Of a stretch of DNA of 64,000 nt, positions 25,698 to 35,986 are shown piece by piece. The position numbers were made by a program, and so were the translations under genes. Origin of the DNA: UBA2862 sp045658005 (GTDB lineage: Bacteria > Bacillota > Clostridia > Christensenellales > Aristaeellaceae). The DNA lies in contig JAZOUD010000143.1 of the NCBI GenBank assembly GCA_045658005.1, forward strand, positions 10,299-74,298, written 5' to 3'. The first letter of the stretch is position 1; every line of letters starts with the position of its first letter. The notes under the pieces are model-generated. The model was not told the origin of the DNA and made no database searches. It saw nothing but the letters and a program-made list of their open reading frames with translations.

Positions 25698-26711
25698 ATG
25701 GAAACCTGGCGGATATTCGGCGAGGCGCTTGAACCGGGAGAGAAAAAGCGGCTTTCGCTGCGCGTACCGATGGGTGGGCTGTCCAACGTGGGCCGGACAT
25801 TTCCCGATGCGCGCAAGAGCGAGGACTATGAAATGCCCGCGATACTCGTCAACGGCGCAAAACCGGGAAAGACCCTGCTGGTCACGGCGGGCATCCACAG
25901 CGGCGAATACAATGGCATCCCTGCGACCATCCGCGTCGCCCGGGAGTTGGACCCTGAGCGCATGTCCGGCCGGGTCATCCTGATCCCCTGCGTCAATTCC
26001 AGCGGATTTTGGACGATGCATCCCCGCACGCTGCCCGAGGACGACTTCAACCTGAACAGCCAGTATCCCGGGCGCCCGGACGGCACCGTCGGCGAACGTC
26101 TGGCCGACTTCTTCGTGCGCGAGATCTTTCCGCAGGTCGATTTCATACTGGACTTCCACGGCGGAAGCCGGGGGGAGCGCATGACGCCGCTGGCGTTTTT
26201 TCCAACCCACGCAAAGGTTCGGGAGGCGGCGCTGGCCGCAGCCATGGCCATGAACATCGGCTTCCTCATAGAATCCCAGGCGACGAAGGGCGAATACAGC
26301 TACGCGGCGGCCGGCCTGGGCATACCGGGGCTGCTGGTCGAGCGGGGAGAGGGCTATTTCTGCGACCCGGAATGGGTCGGGGACGATCGGCGCGACCTGC
26401 TGTTGCTGCTGGATCACCTGGGCATCTGCCCCGCGCCGGCAGGCACGCGGGATGCTGCCCTGAAGCGCAGGGTGTTCCGGGAAGCCGTCTACCTGGAAGC
26501 GGTGCGGGAGGGCGTATGGCATCCCGCGGTACAGAAGGATCAGCCCATACAGAAGGGACAGTGCCTGGGCACGCTCGAGGACCTGTTCGGCGACGTGCTG
26601 GAAACGGTATACGCCGAACACGACGGCCATGTGCTGTACCTGAACTGCGGGCTGGCCATGCCGAAGGGGGAGCTGCTGGTGGCCTACGCCGTGGCGGCGT
26701 CGGAGGCATAG
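25698..26711 (+). CDS. M14/AstE-AspA family zinc deacylase under riboswitch control
   Basis: The 337-residue product starts at ATG 25698 behind AGAAGGTG. It has the zinc site of the succinylglutamate desuccinylase/aspartoacylase group: His67-x2-Glu70 (GIHSGEYNG), His154 (LDFHGG), and a candidate catalytic glutamate near 215 (LLVERGEGY). A C-terminal barrel-like domain (YAEHDGHVLYL) matches the family. Members remove N-acyl groups or C-terminal residues from small substrates. There is no signal peptide, so it acts in the cytosol. Its position first behind the B12 riboswitch and ahead of a Dpp transporter suggests that it processes the imported ligand. The substrate is unknown. Confidence 0.85.
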   Translation: METWRIFGEALEPGEKKRLSLRVPMGGLSNVGRTFPDARKSEDYEMPAILVNGAKPGKTLLVTAGIHSGEYNGIPATIRVARELDPERMSGRVILIPCVNSSGFWTMHPRTLPEDDFNLNSQYPGRPDGTVGERLADFFVREIFPQVDFILDFHGGSRGERMTPLAFFPTHAKVREAALAAAMAMNIGFLIESQATKGEYSYAAAGLGIPGLLVERGEGYFCDPEWVGDDRRDLLLLLDHLGICPAPAGTRDAALKRRVFREAVYLEAVREGVWHPAVQKDQPIQKGQCLGTLEDLFGDVLETVYAEHDGHVLYLNCGLAMPKGELLVAYAVAASEA

Positions 26712-26779
26712 CCGTTTACTGTCGTTTATGCTGCGCGCAAGCGCCATAATATACATACACACGAGAGGAGAAAAACACC

Positions 26780-28339
26780 ATGAAAAAGAGAATGACGGCC
26801 CTGCTCGTCACCCTGATGCTGGTCATGACGATGTTCGCGGCCAGCCCCGCCTACGCCGAGGAGAAGGTGCTGACCTTCGGCTGCCAGATGTATTCCGACG
26901 GCCTGGTCAATCCCGCGTCCCAGATCAACTGCGCCTGGAACTGCATGCGCTACGGCATCAGCGAATCGCTGTTCAAGTTCAACGACAACATGGAGATCGA
27001 GCCCTGGCTGGCCGAGAGCTACGAGGTCAACGAGGATTCCACCGTCTGGACCATCAAGCTGCGCGAGGGCGTCAAGTTCTCCAACGGCACCGATATGACC
27101 GCCTCCAAGGTCAAGGAGTCCCTGGATTCCGTGCGCGAGCAGGGCCCCAACGGCAGCTCGACCCCCGAGAAATACCTGGCCTTCGAGGCCACCGTGGAGG
27201 CCGACGACGCGGCCAACACCATCACCATCACCCTGCCCAAGCCGGATTACAACCTGCTGGGCAACCTGGCCTATCCCGTGATGGCCATCATCAACGTGGC
27301 CGAGACCACCGACTTCGACCACGAGGTCATCGGCACCGGCCCCTACATGGTGCAGGACCACGCCGACCTGGTGGGCTACACCATGGTCAAGAACCCCAAC
27401 TACTGGGGCGGCGAGGTGCCCTATGACAAGGTGGAGATCATCTTCATGGGCGACGCCTCCGCGAAGGCCAACGCGCTGATGGCCGGCCAGGTGGACCTGG
27501 TCGAGAACATCACCAACGTCGCCGACCTGCAGCGCCTGCAGGACGACGCCAACTACACCGTGGACATCGCCTCCGGCGTGCGCTGCGGCTTCAGCTGGAT
27601 CAACTTCAAGGGCGTCCTGGCCAACGACGCGCTGCGCAAGGCCATCGTGATGGCCATCGACAACGACACCATCTGCACCTCCAACACCATCGGCGGCCTT
27701 TACACCGCAGGCTTCTCCGTGCTGCCCAGCACCCTGGCCTACGGCTACGAGAACCTGGAGAATCCCTACGCCTACGATCCCGACGCCGCGGCGGCCATGC
27801 TGGACGAAGCCGGCATCGTGGACAGCGACGGCGACGGCATCCGCGAGCTGGACGGCCAGCCCATCATGCTGCGCTATTCCTCCTATGAGAACCGCCTGCT
27901 GAACGACTTCTCCGACGCCCACACCATGTACCTGGCCGAGCTGGGCATCGGCATCAACCCCGCCTACGGCTCCTCCGACGACTGCTGGAACGACCTGGTA
28001 TCCTTCAACTACGACTTCGACAACAACAACTGGACCACCGTAGGCAACGGCGATCCCACCGAATACATGGCCAACTGGTACGGAAAGAGCAAGAGCAACT
28101 ATTGCGGCTACCAGAACGACGCGTATGACGCGCTCTATGAGAAGTTCCTGGAGACCGCCGACGCCGCCGAGCGCGCCAGCCTGCTGCAGCAGATGCAGCA
28201 GATCCTGGTCAACGACGCCGTCGTGATCGTGGACGGCTACTACAACAGCTCCATGGCCTATTCCAAGAACGTGGGCTATGCGCACATCCACACCGCCGAC
28301 TACTACTGGCTGACCACCGAGATCGTGCCTGCGGCATGA
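26780..28339 (+). CDS. Dpp/Opp-type ABC transporter substrate-binding protein (family 5)
   Basis: The 519-residue product follows GAGAGGAG. The signal peptide ends near residue 27 (AYAE), and it lacks a lipobox cysteine, which is unusual in a Gram-positive. Family 5 features include LAESYEVNEDSTVWTIKLREGV, GTGPYMV and NYWGGEVPYDKVE. The ligand class (peptide, nickel chelate or other) cannot be read from sequence. Codon use is strongly biased to C-ending codons, indicating high expression. It may have its own weak promoter in the 68-bp gap after the deacylase gene. The permeases follow after a hairpin. Confidence 0.92.
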   Translation: MKKRMTALLVTLMLVMTMFAASPAYAEEKVLTFGCQMYSDGLVNPASQINCAWNCMRYGISESLFKFNDNMEIEPWLAESYEVNEDSTVWTIKLREGVKFSNGTDMTASKVKESLDSVREQGPNGSSTPEKYLAFEATVEADDAANTITITLPKPDYNLLGNLAYPVMAIINVAETTDFDHEVIGTGPYMVQDHADLVGYTMVKNPNYWGGEVPYDKVEIIFMGDASAKANALMAGQVDLVENITNVADLQRLQDDANYTVDIASGVRCGFSWINFKGVLANDALRKAIVMAIDNDTICTSNTIGGLYTAGFSVLPSTLAYGYENLENPYAYDPDAAAAMLDEAGIVDSDGDGIRELDGQPIMLRYSSYENRLLNDFSDAHTMYLAELGIGINPAYGSSDDCWNDLVSFNYDFDNNNWTTVGNGDPTEYMANWYGKSKSNYCGYQNDAYDALYEKFLETADAAERASLLQQMQQILVNDAVVIVDGYYNSSMAYSKNVGYAHIHTADYYWLTTEIVPAA

Positions 28340-28354
28340 TTTCGGCCTGAACCG

Positions 28355-28392
28355 GCGGAAAGGACACCGTCTGAGGACAGTGTCCTTTCCGC
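28355..28392 (+). terminator. Intercistronic hairpin after the binding-protein gene
   Basis: A perfect 13-bp stem (28355-28367 with 28380-28392) has a 12-nt loop and no T-run. Such hairpins between a binding-protein gene and its permeases usually stabilise the upstream message or attenuate the downstream genes. Confidence 0.65.
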
Positions 28393-28401
28393 GTACCACT
28401 T

Positions 28402-29358
28402 ATGAGAGGGGCGATGGGCTTGGGTAAGAAGCAGATATTATCCAGGCTGCTGCAGATGCTGATCGTGCTGATCGGCATCAGCATCGTGACGTTTTTGCTG
28501 ACCTACATTTCCCCGGGCGACCCGGTGCGCCACATGTACCTGGCGCAGGGCCTTATGCCCGACGAGGAGCAGGTGGCCATACAGCGCGAGGCGATGGGCC
28601 TGAACGATCCCTTCCTGACCCAGTACTTCCGCTGGCTGGGGAACTGCCTGAAGGGCGATTTCGGCACATCCTTCCTGCTGGGCAAGCCGGTGGTGCAGCT
28701 GCTGGCCTCCCGGCTGTGGCCGACGCTGAAGCTGACACTGATGAGCATGGTGCTGATGGTGATCGTGGCGGTACCTCTCGGCGTGCTGTCTGCCGTCTAC
28801 CACGACAAGCCCATCGACTATATCGTCCGGGCGATCACCTTCTTCGGCGTATCCATCCCCAACTTCTGGGTGGGCCTGTTGCTGATCCTGGTGTTCTGCG
28901 TACAGATGCGGCTGCTTCCCGTGGTCTCCTCCGGCGGCAGCTTCAAGGATATGATACTGCCCTCGGTGACGCTGGCCGTCGCGATGTCCGCCAAGTACAC
29001 CCGGCAGGTGCGCACCGCGGTGCTGGAGGAGCTGCATTCGGATTACGTCATTGGCGCCCGGGCCCGCGGCGTGGCGGAGTGGAAGATCCTCTGGGGCAAT
29101 GTGTTCCCCAATTCATTGCTGCCCCTGATTACGATGCTGGGCCTGTCCATCGGCTCGCTGCTGGGCGGCACCAGCGTGGTGGAGGTCATCTTCTCCTATC
29201 CCGGCATGGGCAACCTGGCCGTCACGGCCATCAGCTCCTGTGACTACTACCTGATCCAGGCCTACGTGCTGTGGGTGGCGGTCATCTATATGCTGATCAA
29301 TCTGCTGGTGGACATCTCCTACAACTACGTGGACCCGCGCATGCGGTTAAGGCGGTGA
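28402..29358 (+). CDS. Dpp/Opp-type ABC permease, first subunit (DppB-like)
   Basis: The 318-residue permease has six transmembrane segments, the N-terminal ILSRLLQMLIVLIGIS signature of DppB-like subunits, and the EAA loop EELHSDYVIGARARGVAEWKI facing the ATPases. The start is uncertain: ATG 28402 lacks a ribosome site, whereas TTG 28420 is well spaced from GAGAGGGG. It forms the channel with the DppC-like subunit encoded 4 bp downstream. Confidence 0.93.
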   Translation: MRGAMGLGKKQILSRLLQMLIVLIGISIVTFLLTYISPGDPVRHMYLAQGLMPDEEQVAIQREAMGLNDPFLTQYFRWLGNCLKGDFGTSFLLGKPVVQLLASRLWPTLKLTLMSMVLMVIVAVPLGVLSAVYHDKPIDYIVRAITFFGVSIPNFWVGLLLILVFCVQMRLLPVVSSGGSFKDMILPSVTLAVAMSAKYTRQVRTAVLEELHSDYVIGARARGVAEWKILWGNVFPNSLLPLITMLGLSIGSLLGGTSVVEVIFSYPGMGNLAVTAISSCDYYLIQAYVLWVAVIYMLINLLVDISYNYVDPRMRLRR

Positions 29359-29362
29359 TGGC

Positions 29363-30199
29363 ATGGAAAAGAAGAGCTTTGCAAGAAGGTATCCTTCCTT
29401 CGTCATCTTTGCCGTATTGGCGGTGCTGCTGGTATTGGTGGCAGTGTTCGCGCCCCAGCTCAGCCGCGGCGTGAACCCGATCAAGGGCAGCCTGAAGGAA
29501 TCCATCATGCCGCCCAGCGCTGAGCATCCCTTTGGCACCGACAAGATGGGCCGCGACATCTTTGTGCGCGTGCTCTACGGCGCGCGAACGTCGCTGTCCT
29601 CCACGTTCATACTGGTGGCCGTGGTGTTCGTGATCGGCTCCTTCCTGGGCATACTGGCAGGTTACTTCGGCGGCTGGGTGGACGCGGTGATCATGCGCGT
29701 GGCCGACATGATGATCGCCTTCCCGGGCCTGGTGCTGGCCATCGCAGTGGCGGGCATACTGGGGGCCAGCACGCGAAACGCCATCATCGCCATCGCGGTG
29801 GTGACCTGGCCAAAGTACGCGCGCCTCGCCCGAAGCCTCGTCATGAAGATCCGCAACACCGACTTCGTGGCGGCAGCCACGGTCACGGGCTCGAGCACGC
29901 CCTACATGCTGTGGAAGTACATGCTGCCCAACACCATCACCACGCTGGTCATCACCGCCGCCACCGACATCGGCGGCATGATGATGGAACTGGCGGCGCT
30001 TTCCTTCCTGGGCTTCGGCGCCCAGCCCCCGATCCCGGAGTGGGGCTCCATGCTGAACGAAGGGCGCAACTTCATGCAGTCCGCGCCCTGGCTGATGATC
30101 TATCCGGGCCTGGCCATATTCGTCACCGTGGTCGTATTCAACATGCTGGGCGACGGCCTGAGGGATATCCTCGACCCCAGGTCCGGCGAGGGGAGGTGA
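29363..30199 (+). CDS. Dpp/Opp-type ABC permease, second subunit (DppC-like)
   Basis: The 278-residue protein has the DppC N-terminal helix, the HPFGTDKMGRDIFVRVLYGAR motif region typical of these subunits, and an EAA loop (TDFVAAATVTGSSTPYMLWK). Six membrane segments are evident. It pairs with the DppB-like subunit. The gene is tightly packed between the other permease gene and the first ATPase gene. Confidence 0.93.
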   Translation: MEKKSFARRYPSFVIFAVLAVLLVLVAVFAPQLSRGVNPIKGSLKESIMPPSAEHPFGTDKMGRDIFVRVLYGARTSLSSTFILVAVVFVIGSFLGILAGYFGGWVDAVIMRVADMMIAFPGLVLAIAVAGILGASTRNAIIAIAVVTWPKYARLARSLVMKIRNTDFVAAATVTGSSTPYMLWKYMLPNTITTLVITAATDIGGMMMELAALSFLGFGAQPPIPEWGSMLNEGRNFMQSAPWLMIYPGLAIFVTVVVFNMLGDGLRDILDPRSGEGR

Positions 30200-30205
30200 C
30201 CGCCC

Positions 30206-30986
<781 letters not shown>

Positions 30987-30994
<8 letters not shown>

Positions 30995-31961
30995 CGAAAA
31001 GGACCTTCTGCTGGAGGCGCGGCATGTCACCCGGCGCTTTCCCACGCCCAGCGGCAGGGAACTGGTGGCCTGCAACGACGTGAACCTGAAGCTGTACCGG
31101 GGCAAGACCCTGGGGCTGGTTGGGGAATCCGGCTGCGGCAAGAGCACCTTCATGCGCTTCCTGGTGTGGTTGGATCGGCCCACCGAGGGGGAGATCCTCT
31201 ACAGGGGTAAGGACATCACCAAACTGAAGGGACGTCAGCTGCACGACATGCGCCAGCACATCCAAATGGTGTTCCAGGATCCGTCCACCTCCTTCAATCC
31301 CAAGATGAAGATCAGGGACATCGTCTGCGAACCGCTGCTCAACTACGGTCGGATCCGGCATTCCCAGAGGGACGCGAAGGCCCGCGAGCTGCTGGAGATG
31401 GTGGAGCTGCCCGGCGACTTCGCCGACCGCTATCCCCACAACATGTCCGGCGGCCAGCGACAGCGCGTGGCCATCGCGAGGGCCCTGGCGCTGGAGCCGG
31501 AGATCGTCGTGATGGACGAGGCCACCAGCGCGCTGGACGTGTCCGTGCAGGAGACGGTCATCGAGCTGGTCACGCGGCTGCAGCGGGATAAGAACATCAC
31601 CATCGGCTTTATCTGCCACAACCTGGGCTTCATACAGTCCTTCTCCCACCAGATCGCCGTGATGTACCTGGGCAATATCGTGGAGGTCATGCCGGGAGAC
31701 CAGCTGTCCTCAATGTGCTGCCACCCCTATTCAAAGGCGCTTCTGAACGCCGTGTTCGACACGAAGATGGACTTCTCCAGGAAAATCGAGCCCATCAAGG
31801 GCGAGCCGCCGAGCCCACTGGACGTGCCCGTCGGCTGCCCGTTCCAGGACCGATGCGACCAGTGCAGGCAAATCTGCCGCGAGCGCAGGCCTGTGCTGAC
31901 CGAGATCGGCCCGGGCCACGAGGTGGCCTGCCACCTCTACGGGGAAGGGGGGAGAGCATGA
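30987..31961 (+). CDS. Dpp/Opp-type ABC transporter ATPase (DppF-like)
   Basis: The 324-residue ATPase has Walker A GESGCGKST, Q-loop MVFQDPSTSF, signature MSGGQRQR, Walker B VVMDEATSALD and H-loop CHNL. The C-terminal oligopeptide-transporter extension is present with its cysteine cluster (CPFQDRCDQCRQIC). With the DppD-like ATPase it drives the transporter. Its stop overlaps the start of the next gene as ATGA. Confidence 0.94.
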
Positions 31962-33154
31962 AGCGCATAATGGCACTCCTGCTGGCCCTTGCGCTGTGCG
32001 TGGGTCTCGCCGGCTGCTCCGGGCAGGACGGCGAGACCGCTGCCCAAACCGACGGCGAGGTTCACAAGATCGGCGTGATCGTCTACAACACCGCCGACGA
32101 GGAGGTCATCGGCTTCCGGGAATATTTGAAGGGCTACATCGAGGACAACTTCGAGATGGTCGATTTCGTGTATTCCGGTTCCATCGGTTCAGCGGAAGAG
32201 GAGCTGGCCTTCATCCAGGCGGCCTGCGACGACGGCGTCGAGGGCTTTATGTCCTTCCTGAGCTACGACCTGATGGGCGAGGTGGCGATGTGCGAGAAGA
32301 ACAACGCCTATTACATGCTCGCCTCCGGTACCGTCGCCGCGGAGGACTTCGAGGCGGTGCGGGACAACCCCTGGTTCCTGGGCGCCTTTGGACCCGGCCA
32401 GCCCTTCGAATTCCAGGCCGGCGCGGACATGGCCCGCTTCTTCATCCGAGAAAAGACGGGCGCGAACTACTTTGTGCTCAGCGGCGGCGCGCCTCTGGGC
32501 AACGAGATGCACTACCAGCGCACGCTGGGCATACTCGACGCCCTGGCCAGCGCCTACGGCGCGGTGTTCGACAAATCCCGCACGGAGCTGGCGCTGTCCG
32601 ACGTGCCCGTGACCGTTTCCACCGACCGCGTCAGCGTGACGATCTGCCCCGGCTATATCAGCGGCGACGAACCGCTCCAGACGGCAAAGGCGGCCTTCGA
32701 GGCCGGAAATTACGACGCCGTGCTGTCGGTGCTGCCGCCGATGGAGATGGTCGAGGTCATCGGGAAGACACCGCTGGGCGTGGTGGACAGCTACAATACG
32801 CGAAACCTGCAGCTGGTCACCGACGGCGTGCTGCGCTTCGTCGTCGGCAAGTACAACTCGATGATCGGCCCCGCCTTCGCGCTGATGCTCAACGCGGTGA
32901 CCGGCTACGCCGCGGATTTCCGGGACGACGGCAGGGCCGTTCAGGTGACCCAGGGCTTCTGGATCTCCGACAGCGCCGAGGATTACAATGAAAAGTATGC
33001 CCTGTCCACCAGCGCGGCCATGAACGCCTACAACTTCGACGACCTGTCGAAGGTCATTCGCGTATACAACCCGGAGGCAAACCTGAACGCGCTGGTCGCC
33101 CTGGCAGAGGCCTGCTCCTATCACGCCGTTCAGGCGCGGCGGGGGAAGGCGTGA
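31958..33154 (+). CDS. Type I periplasmic-binding-protein-like lipoprotein
   Basis: The start ATG 31958 overlaps the ATPase stop and follows GGGGGGAGAG. The 398-residue product begins with a lipoprotein signal, lipobox LAGC with Cys20. The body resembles type I (LacI/BMP-type) solute-binding proteins: KIGVIVYNTADEEVIGFREY, FIQAACDDGVEGFM and VVDSYNTRN. Standing with a type II Dpp system, it is not the usual partner, so it could be a sensor, a second ligand-capture protein, or part of another transporter. Its translational coupling to the DppF-like gene places it in the riboswitch operon. Confidence 0.8.
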   Translation: MKRIMALLLALALCVGLAGCSGQDGETAAQTDGEVHKIGVIVYNTADEEVIGFREYLKGYIEDNFEMVDFVYSGSIGSAEEELAFIQAACDDGVEGFMSFLSYDLMGEVAMCEKNNAYYMLASGTVAAEDFEAVRDNPWFLGAFGPGQPFEFQAGADMARFFIREKTGANYFVLSGGAPLGNEMHYQRTLGILDALASAYGAVFDKSRTELALSDVPVTVSTDRVSVTICPGYISGDEPLQTAKAAFEAGNYDAVLSVLPPMEMVEVIGKTPLGVVDSYNTRNLQLVTDGVLRFVVGKYNSMIGPAFALMLNAVTGYAADFRDDGRAVQVTQGFWISDSAEDYNEKYALSTSAAMNAYNFDDLSKVIRVYNPEANLNALVALAEACSYHAVQARRGKA

Positions 33155-33217
33155 CAACCGCTCGACCATAGTAACCGTTACGATAAATGTTAAATATCCC
33201 GGTTGCCTTGTTGGCTA

Positions 33218-33246
33218 TTGACAAATGTCTTTGGATTGAATATAAT
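33218..33246 (+). promoter_or_regulatory. Consensus promoter of the metal-efflux operon
   Basis: TTGACA at 33218-33223 and TATAAT at 33241-33246 have the ideal 17-bp spacer. An inverted repeat follows directly, so binding there would block transcription. Confidence 0.9.
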
Positions 33247-33251
33247 ATCAC

Positions 33252-33269
33252 ATGAACGAATGTTCAAAT
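33252..33269 (+). promoter_or_regulatory. Putative ArsR/SmtB-type operator
   Basis: TGAAC at 33253-33257 and GTTCA at 33262-33266 form an inverted repeat spaced by GAAT inside ATGAACGAATGTTCAAAT. This resembles the TGAAC(A)-type operators of SmtB, CadC and CzrA. It overlaps the expected transcription start and precedes the ArsR gene. Confidence 0.75.
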
Positions 33270-33286
33270 GATTGAAGGTGATCCAA

Positions 33287-33643
33287 GTGACAGAGCCGGT
33301 GACTGTGCCGGAAACGGGATTTGACAGTGAAGCGCTGCGCAACCGCGTGCTCAGCGAGATGCCCGACGAAGAGCGCCTGTACGACCTGGCGGAGCTGTTC
33401 AAGGTGTTTGGCGACACGACGCGCATTCGCATACTTTATGTGCTGTTTGAAGCGGAAATGTGCGTCTGCGACATCGCCGAGATCCTGAACATGACCCAGT
33501 CGGCGATTTCGCATCAGCTGCGGGTGCTCAAGCAGGCCCGCCTGGTGCGCAACCGCAGGGAGGGCAAGCAGATCTATTACTCACTGGCGGACGATCATGT
33601 GCGCACGATCATCGGCCAGGGCATGGATCACATCGAGGAATGA
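33287..33643 (+). CDS. ArsR/SmtB-family metal-responsive repressor (CadC-like)
   Basis: The start is GTG 33287, behind GAAGGTGAT; an earlier in-frame codon lacks a site. The 118-residue winged-helix protein carries ELFKVFGDTTRIRIL and the recognition helix TQSAISHQLRVLKQA. The ligand motif CVCD in the alpha-3 region is the ELCVCDL-type site of CadC, which binds Cd, Pb or Zn and releases DNA. It should repress itself, the HMA protein and the P-type ATPase through the operator at 33252. Confidence 0.92.
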   Translation: MTEPVTVPETGFDSEALRNRVLSEMPDEERLYDLAELFKVFGDTTRIRILYVLFEAEMCVCDIAEILNMTQSAISHQLRVLKQARLVRNRREGKQIYYSLADDHVRTIIGQGMDHIEE

Positions 33644-33667
33644 TAATTTTAGAGGAGGAATACCACA

Positions 33668-33886
33668 ATGAAGAAGACCTACAAGATCGACGTGGATTGC
33701 GCGAACTGCGCGAACCTGATGGAAGAGGCCGCCAAGAAGACTGCGGGCGTCAAGGATTGCACCGTGAGCTTCATGACCCTGAAGATGAAGGTGGAGTTCG
33801 ACGAGGGCGCGGACGTGGATGCCGTGATGAAGAATGTTCGCGACAACTGCAAGAAGGTCGAGGACGACTGCGAGATCTTCCTGTAA
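33668..33886 (+). CDS. Free heavy-metal-associated (HMA) domain protein
   Basis: The 72-residue protein follows GAGGAGG and has a ferredoxin-like HMA fold with the metal loop CANCANL (Cys at 11 and 14), which replaces the usual MxCxxC. The ending contains two more cysteines (DNC and DDC). Such domains normally form the N-terminus of CadA/ZntA ATPases. Here the domain is encoded separately just ahead of an ATPase that lacks it, so it likely delivers metal to the pump. Confidence 0.9.
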   Translation: MKKTYKIDVDCANCANLMEEAAKKTAGVKDCTVSFMTLKMKVEFDEGADVDAVMKNVRDNCKKVEDDCEIFL

Positions 33887-33974
33887 TCGAAGACATGAAC
33901 GGGCGGGGGCGGCAACGGGTTCGTTACCCGCCTGTTTTTACGGCCAAATATAAGAATAGAAAGGGTGTGACGGT

Positions 33975-35888
33975 GTGAACAAGAAGCAGAAGAACCTTTT
34001 GATTCGCATCATCATTGCCACTGTGTTTATCATCCCGCTGTACCTGATCTCAGAGGACATCGTACATGTGGACATGCCCAAATGGGCGCTGATCCTGCTG
34101 TTCCTGATTCCCTATCTGACGGTGGGCTATGACATCATCCGCAAGGCGCTGCTGGGCATCAAGAACGGCAAGATGTTCGACGAGTGCTTCCTGATGACGG
34201 TGGCTACCATCGGCGCCATCGCCCTGGGCGAGTACGGCGAGGGCGTGGCGGTCATGCTGCTGTACCAGGTGGGCGAGCTGTTCCAGAGCTACGCCGTGGG
34301 CAAGAGCCGCAAGAACATATCGGAGCTCATGGATATCCGCCCGGACTACGCCAACATCGAAAAGGAGGACGGAACCCTCGAGCGGGTTGACCCGGACGAG
34401 GTCGAGGTGGATACCGTCATCGTGGTGCAGCCCGGCGAGAAGGTGCCCATCGACGGCGTGATCGTCGAGGGATCCTCTGCGCTGAACACGGCCGCGCTGA
34501 CCGGCGAGAGCAAGCCCCGGGAGGTCGGGGTGGACGACACCGTGCTCTCCGGCTCCATCAACATATCCGGCGTGCTGAAGATCCGCACCACCGCCCAGTT
34601 CGACGAGTCCACGGCCTCCAAGATACTGGACCTGGTGGAAAACGCGGCCTCCCGCAAGTCGAAGTCGGAAAACTTCATCTCCAAGTTTGCCCGGGCGTAC
34701 ACGCCCTTCGTCTGCTACGCGGCGCTGGCGCTGGCGCTCATTCCGCCGCTGTTCGTCATGATCACGAAGATCGGCATGGCGAATTACGCCTCCGTCGGCG
34801 CGCTCTGGCGCGACTGGATACTGCGCGCCTGCACCTTCCTGGTCATCAGCTGCCCCTGCGCGGTGGTCATCTCCATACCGCTGAGCTTCTTCGCGGGCAT
34901 CGGCGGCGCCAGCAACCAGGGCATACTGATCAAGGGGTCCAACTACCTTGAAACCCTGTCCGAGGTCACCACCGTGGCCTTCGACAAGACCGGCACCATC
35001 ACCAAGGGCAACTTCGAGGTGACCGCGGTGCACCACAGTCCGCTGGATGAGGCCAAGCTGATGGAATACGCGGCGCTGGCCGAGTGCCATTCCTCCCACC
35101 CGATCAGCCTGAGCCTGCAGAAGGCCTACGGCAAGAAGGTCGACCCCACCCGGGTGACGGACCTGGAGGAGATCAGCGGCCACGGCATCGTCTGCAAGGT
35201 GGACGGCACAGACGTGGCGGTTGGCAATGAGAAGCTGATGAACCGGCTTGGCATTCCCTTCCACCACTGCCATCACATCGGCACCATCATCCACATGGCG
35301 GTGGCGGGGGAATACGCCGGTCACATCGTCATCTCGGATGAGATGAAGGAGCATTCCAAGGAAGCCATGGTCGAACTCAAGAAGGCCGGCATCGAGCGAA
35401 CCGTGATGCTCACCGGCGACGCCGAGGCCGTGGCGAAGCAGGTGGCCTCTGAGGTGGGCCTGACCGAATACCGGGCCGAGCTGCTGCCCCAGGACAAGGT
35501 CGCCTGCGTGGAGGCGCTGTTGAAGGAATGCACCGGCAACAAGAAGCTGGCCTTCGTGGGCGACGGCATCAACGACGCCCCGGTGCTCTCCCGGGCGGAC
35601 ATCGGCATCGCCATGGGCGCGCTGGGCTCCGACGCGGCCATCGAGGCCGCTGACATCGTGCTGATGGACGACGACCCGCTGAAGATCCCCAAGGCCATCA
35701 AGATCTCCCGCAAGTGCCTGGGCATCGTGAAGCAGAACATCGCCTTCGCGCTGATCGTCAAGGCCGTCTGCCTGGTCCTCGGCGCGCTGGGCATGGCGAA
35801 CATGTGGATCGCCATCGTCGCCGACGTGGGCGTGATGATCCTGGCCGTGCTGAACGCCATACGCTGCCTGTTCGTGAAGAACCTGTGA
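33975..35888 (+). CDS. P1B-type heavy-metal exporting ATPase (Cd/Zn/Pb type)
   Basis: The GTG start at 33975 follows GAAAGGG. The 637-residue protein has membrane helices near 12-55, the TGES actuator loop, the CPC metal-transit motif at 293-295, the phosphorylation site Asp337 in DKTGT, an HP locus (SSHPIS) and GDGINDAP. There is no N-terminal HMA domain; the separate HMA gene upstream supplies one. CPC with a CadC-like regulator points to Zn/Cd/Pb export rather than copper. A histidine cluster (FHHCHHIG) in the nucleotide-binding domain is notable. Confidence 0.95.
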   Translation: MNKKQKNLLIRIIIATVFIIPLYLISEDIVHVDMPKWALILLFLIPYLTVGYDIIRKALLGIKNGKMFDECFLMTVATIGAIALGEYGEGVAVMLLYQVGELFQSYAVGKSRKNISELMDIRPDYANIEKEDGTLERVDPDEVEVDTVIVVQPGEKVPIDGVIVEGSSALNTAALTGESKPREVGVDDTVLSGSINISGVLKIRTTAQFDESTASKILDLVENAASRKSKSENFISKFARAYTPFVCYAALALALIPPLFVMITKIGMANYASVGALWRDWILRACTFLVISCPCAVVISIPLSFFAGIGGASNQGILIKGSNYLETLSEVTTVAFDKTGTITKGNFEVTAVHHSPLDEAKLMEYAALAECHSSHPISLSLQKAYGKKVDPTRVTDLEEISGHGIVCKVDGTDVAVGNEKLMNRLGIPFHHCHHIGTIIHMAVAGEYAGHIVISDEMKEHSKEAMVELKKAGIERTVMLTGDAEAVAKQVASEVGLTEYRAELLPQDKVACVEALLKECTGNKKLAFVGDGINDAPVLSRADIGIAMGALGSDAAIEAADIVLMDDDPLKIPKAIKISRKCLGIVKQNIAFALIVKAVCLVLGALGMANMWIAIVADVGVMILAVLNAIRCLFVKNL

Positions 35889-35924
35889 TGGGATGAACGA
35901 ATAGTATACCTTTGCCAAACGCTG

Positions 35925-35949
35925 CAGGGGCGCCGACGCGGCGCCCCTG
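35925..35949 (+). terminator. Hairpin after the metal-ATPase gene
   Basis: CAGGGGCGCC at 35925-35934 pairs with GGCGCCCCTG at 35940-35949 around a 5-nt loop. The T-tail is weak. It shares the CAGGGGCG/CGCCCCTG core with the hairpins at 37387 and 41099. Confidence 0.65.
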
Positions 35950-35986
35950 TTGCCGTGCCTGACGACAATGCCACGCATTTAACACC

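Noticed and set aside
26726..28399. A 557-codon Val/Gly/His-rich antisense frame opposite the binding protein
   Set aside because: Composition reflects the strongly C-ending codons of the sense gene; no domain is seen.
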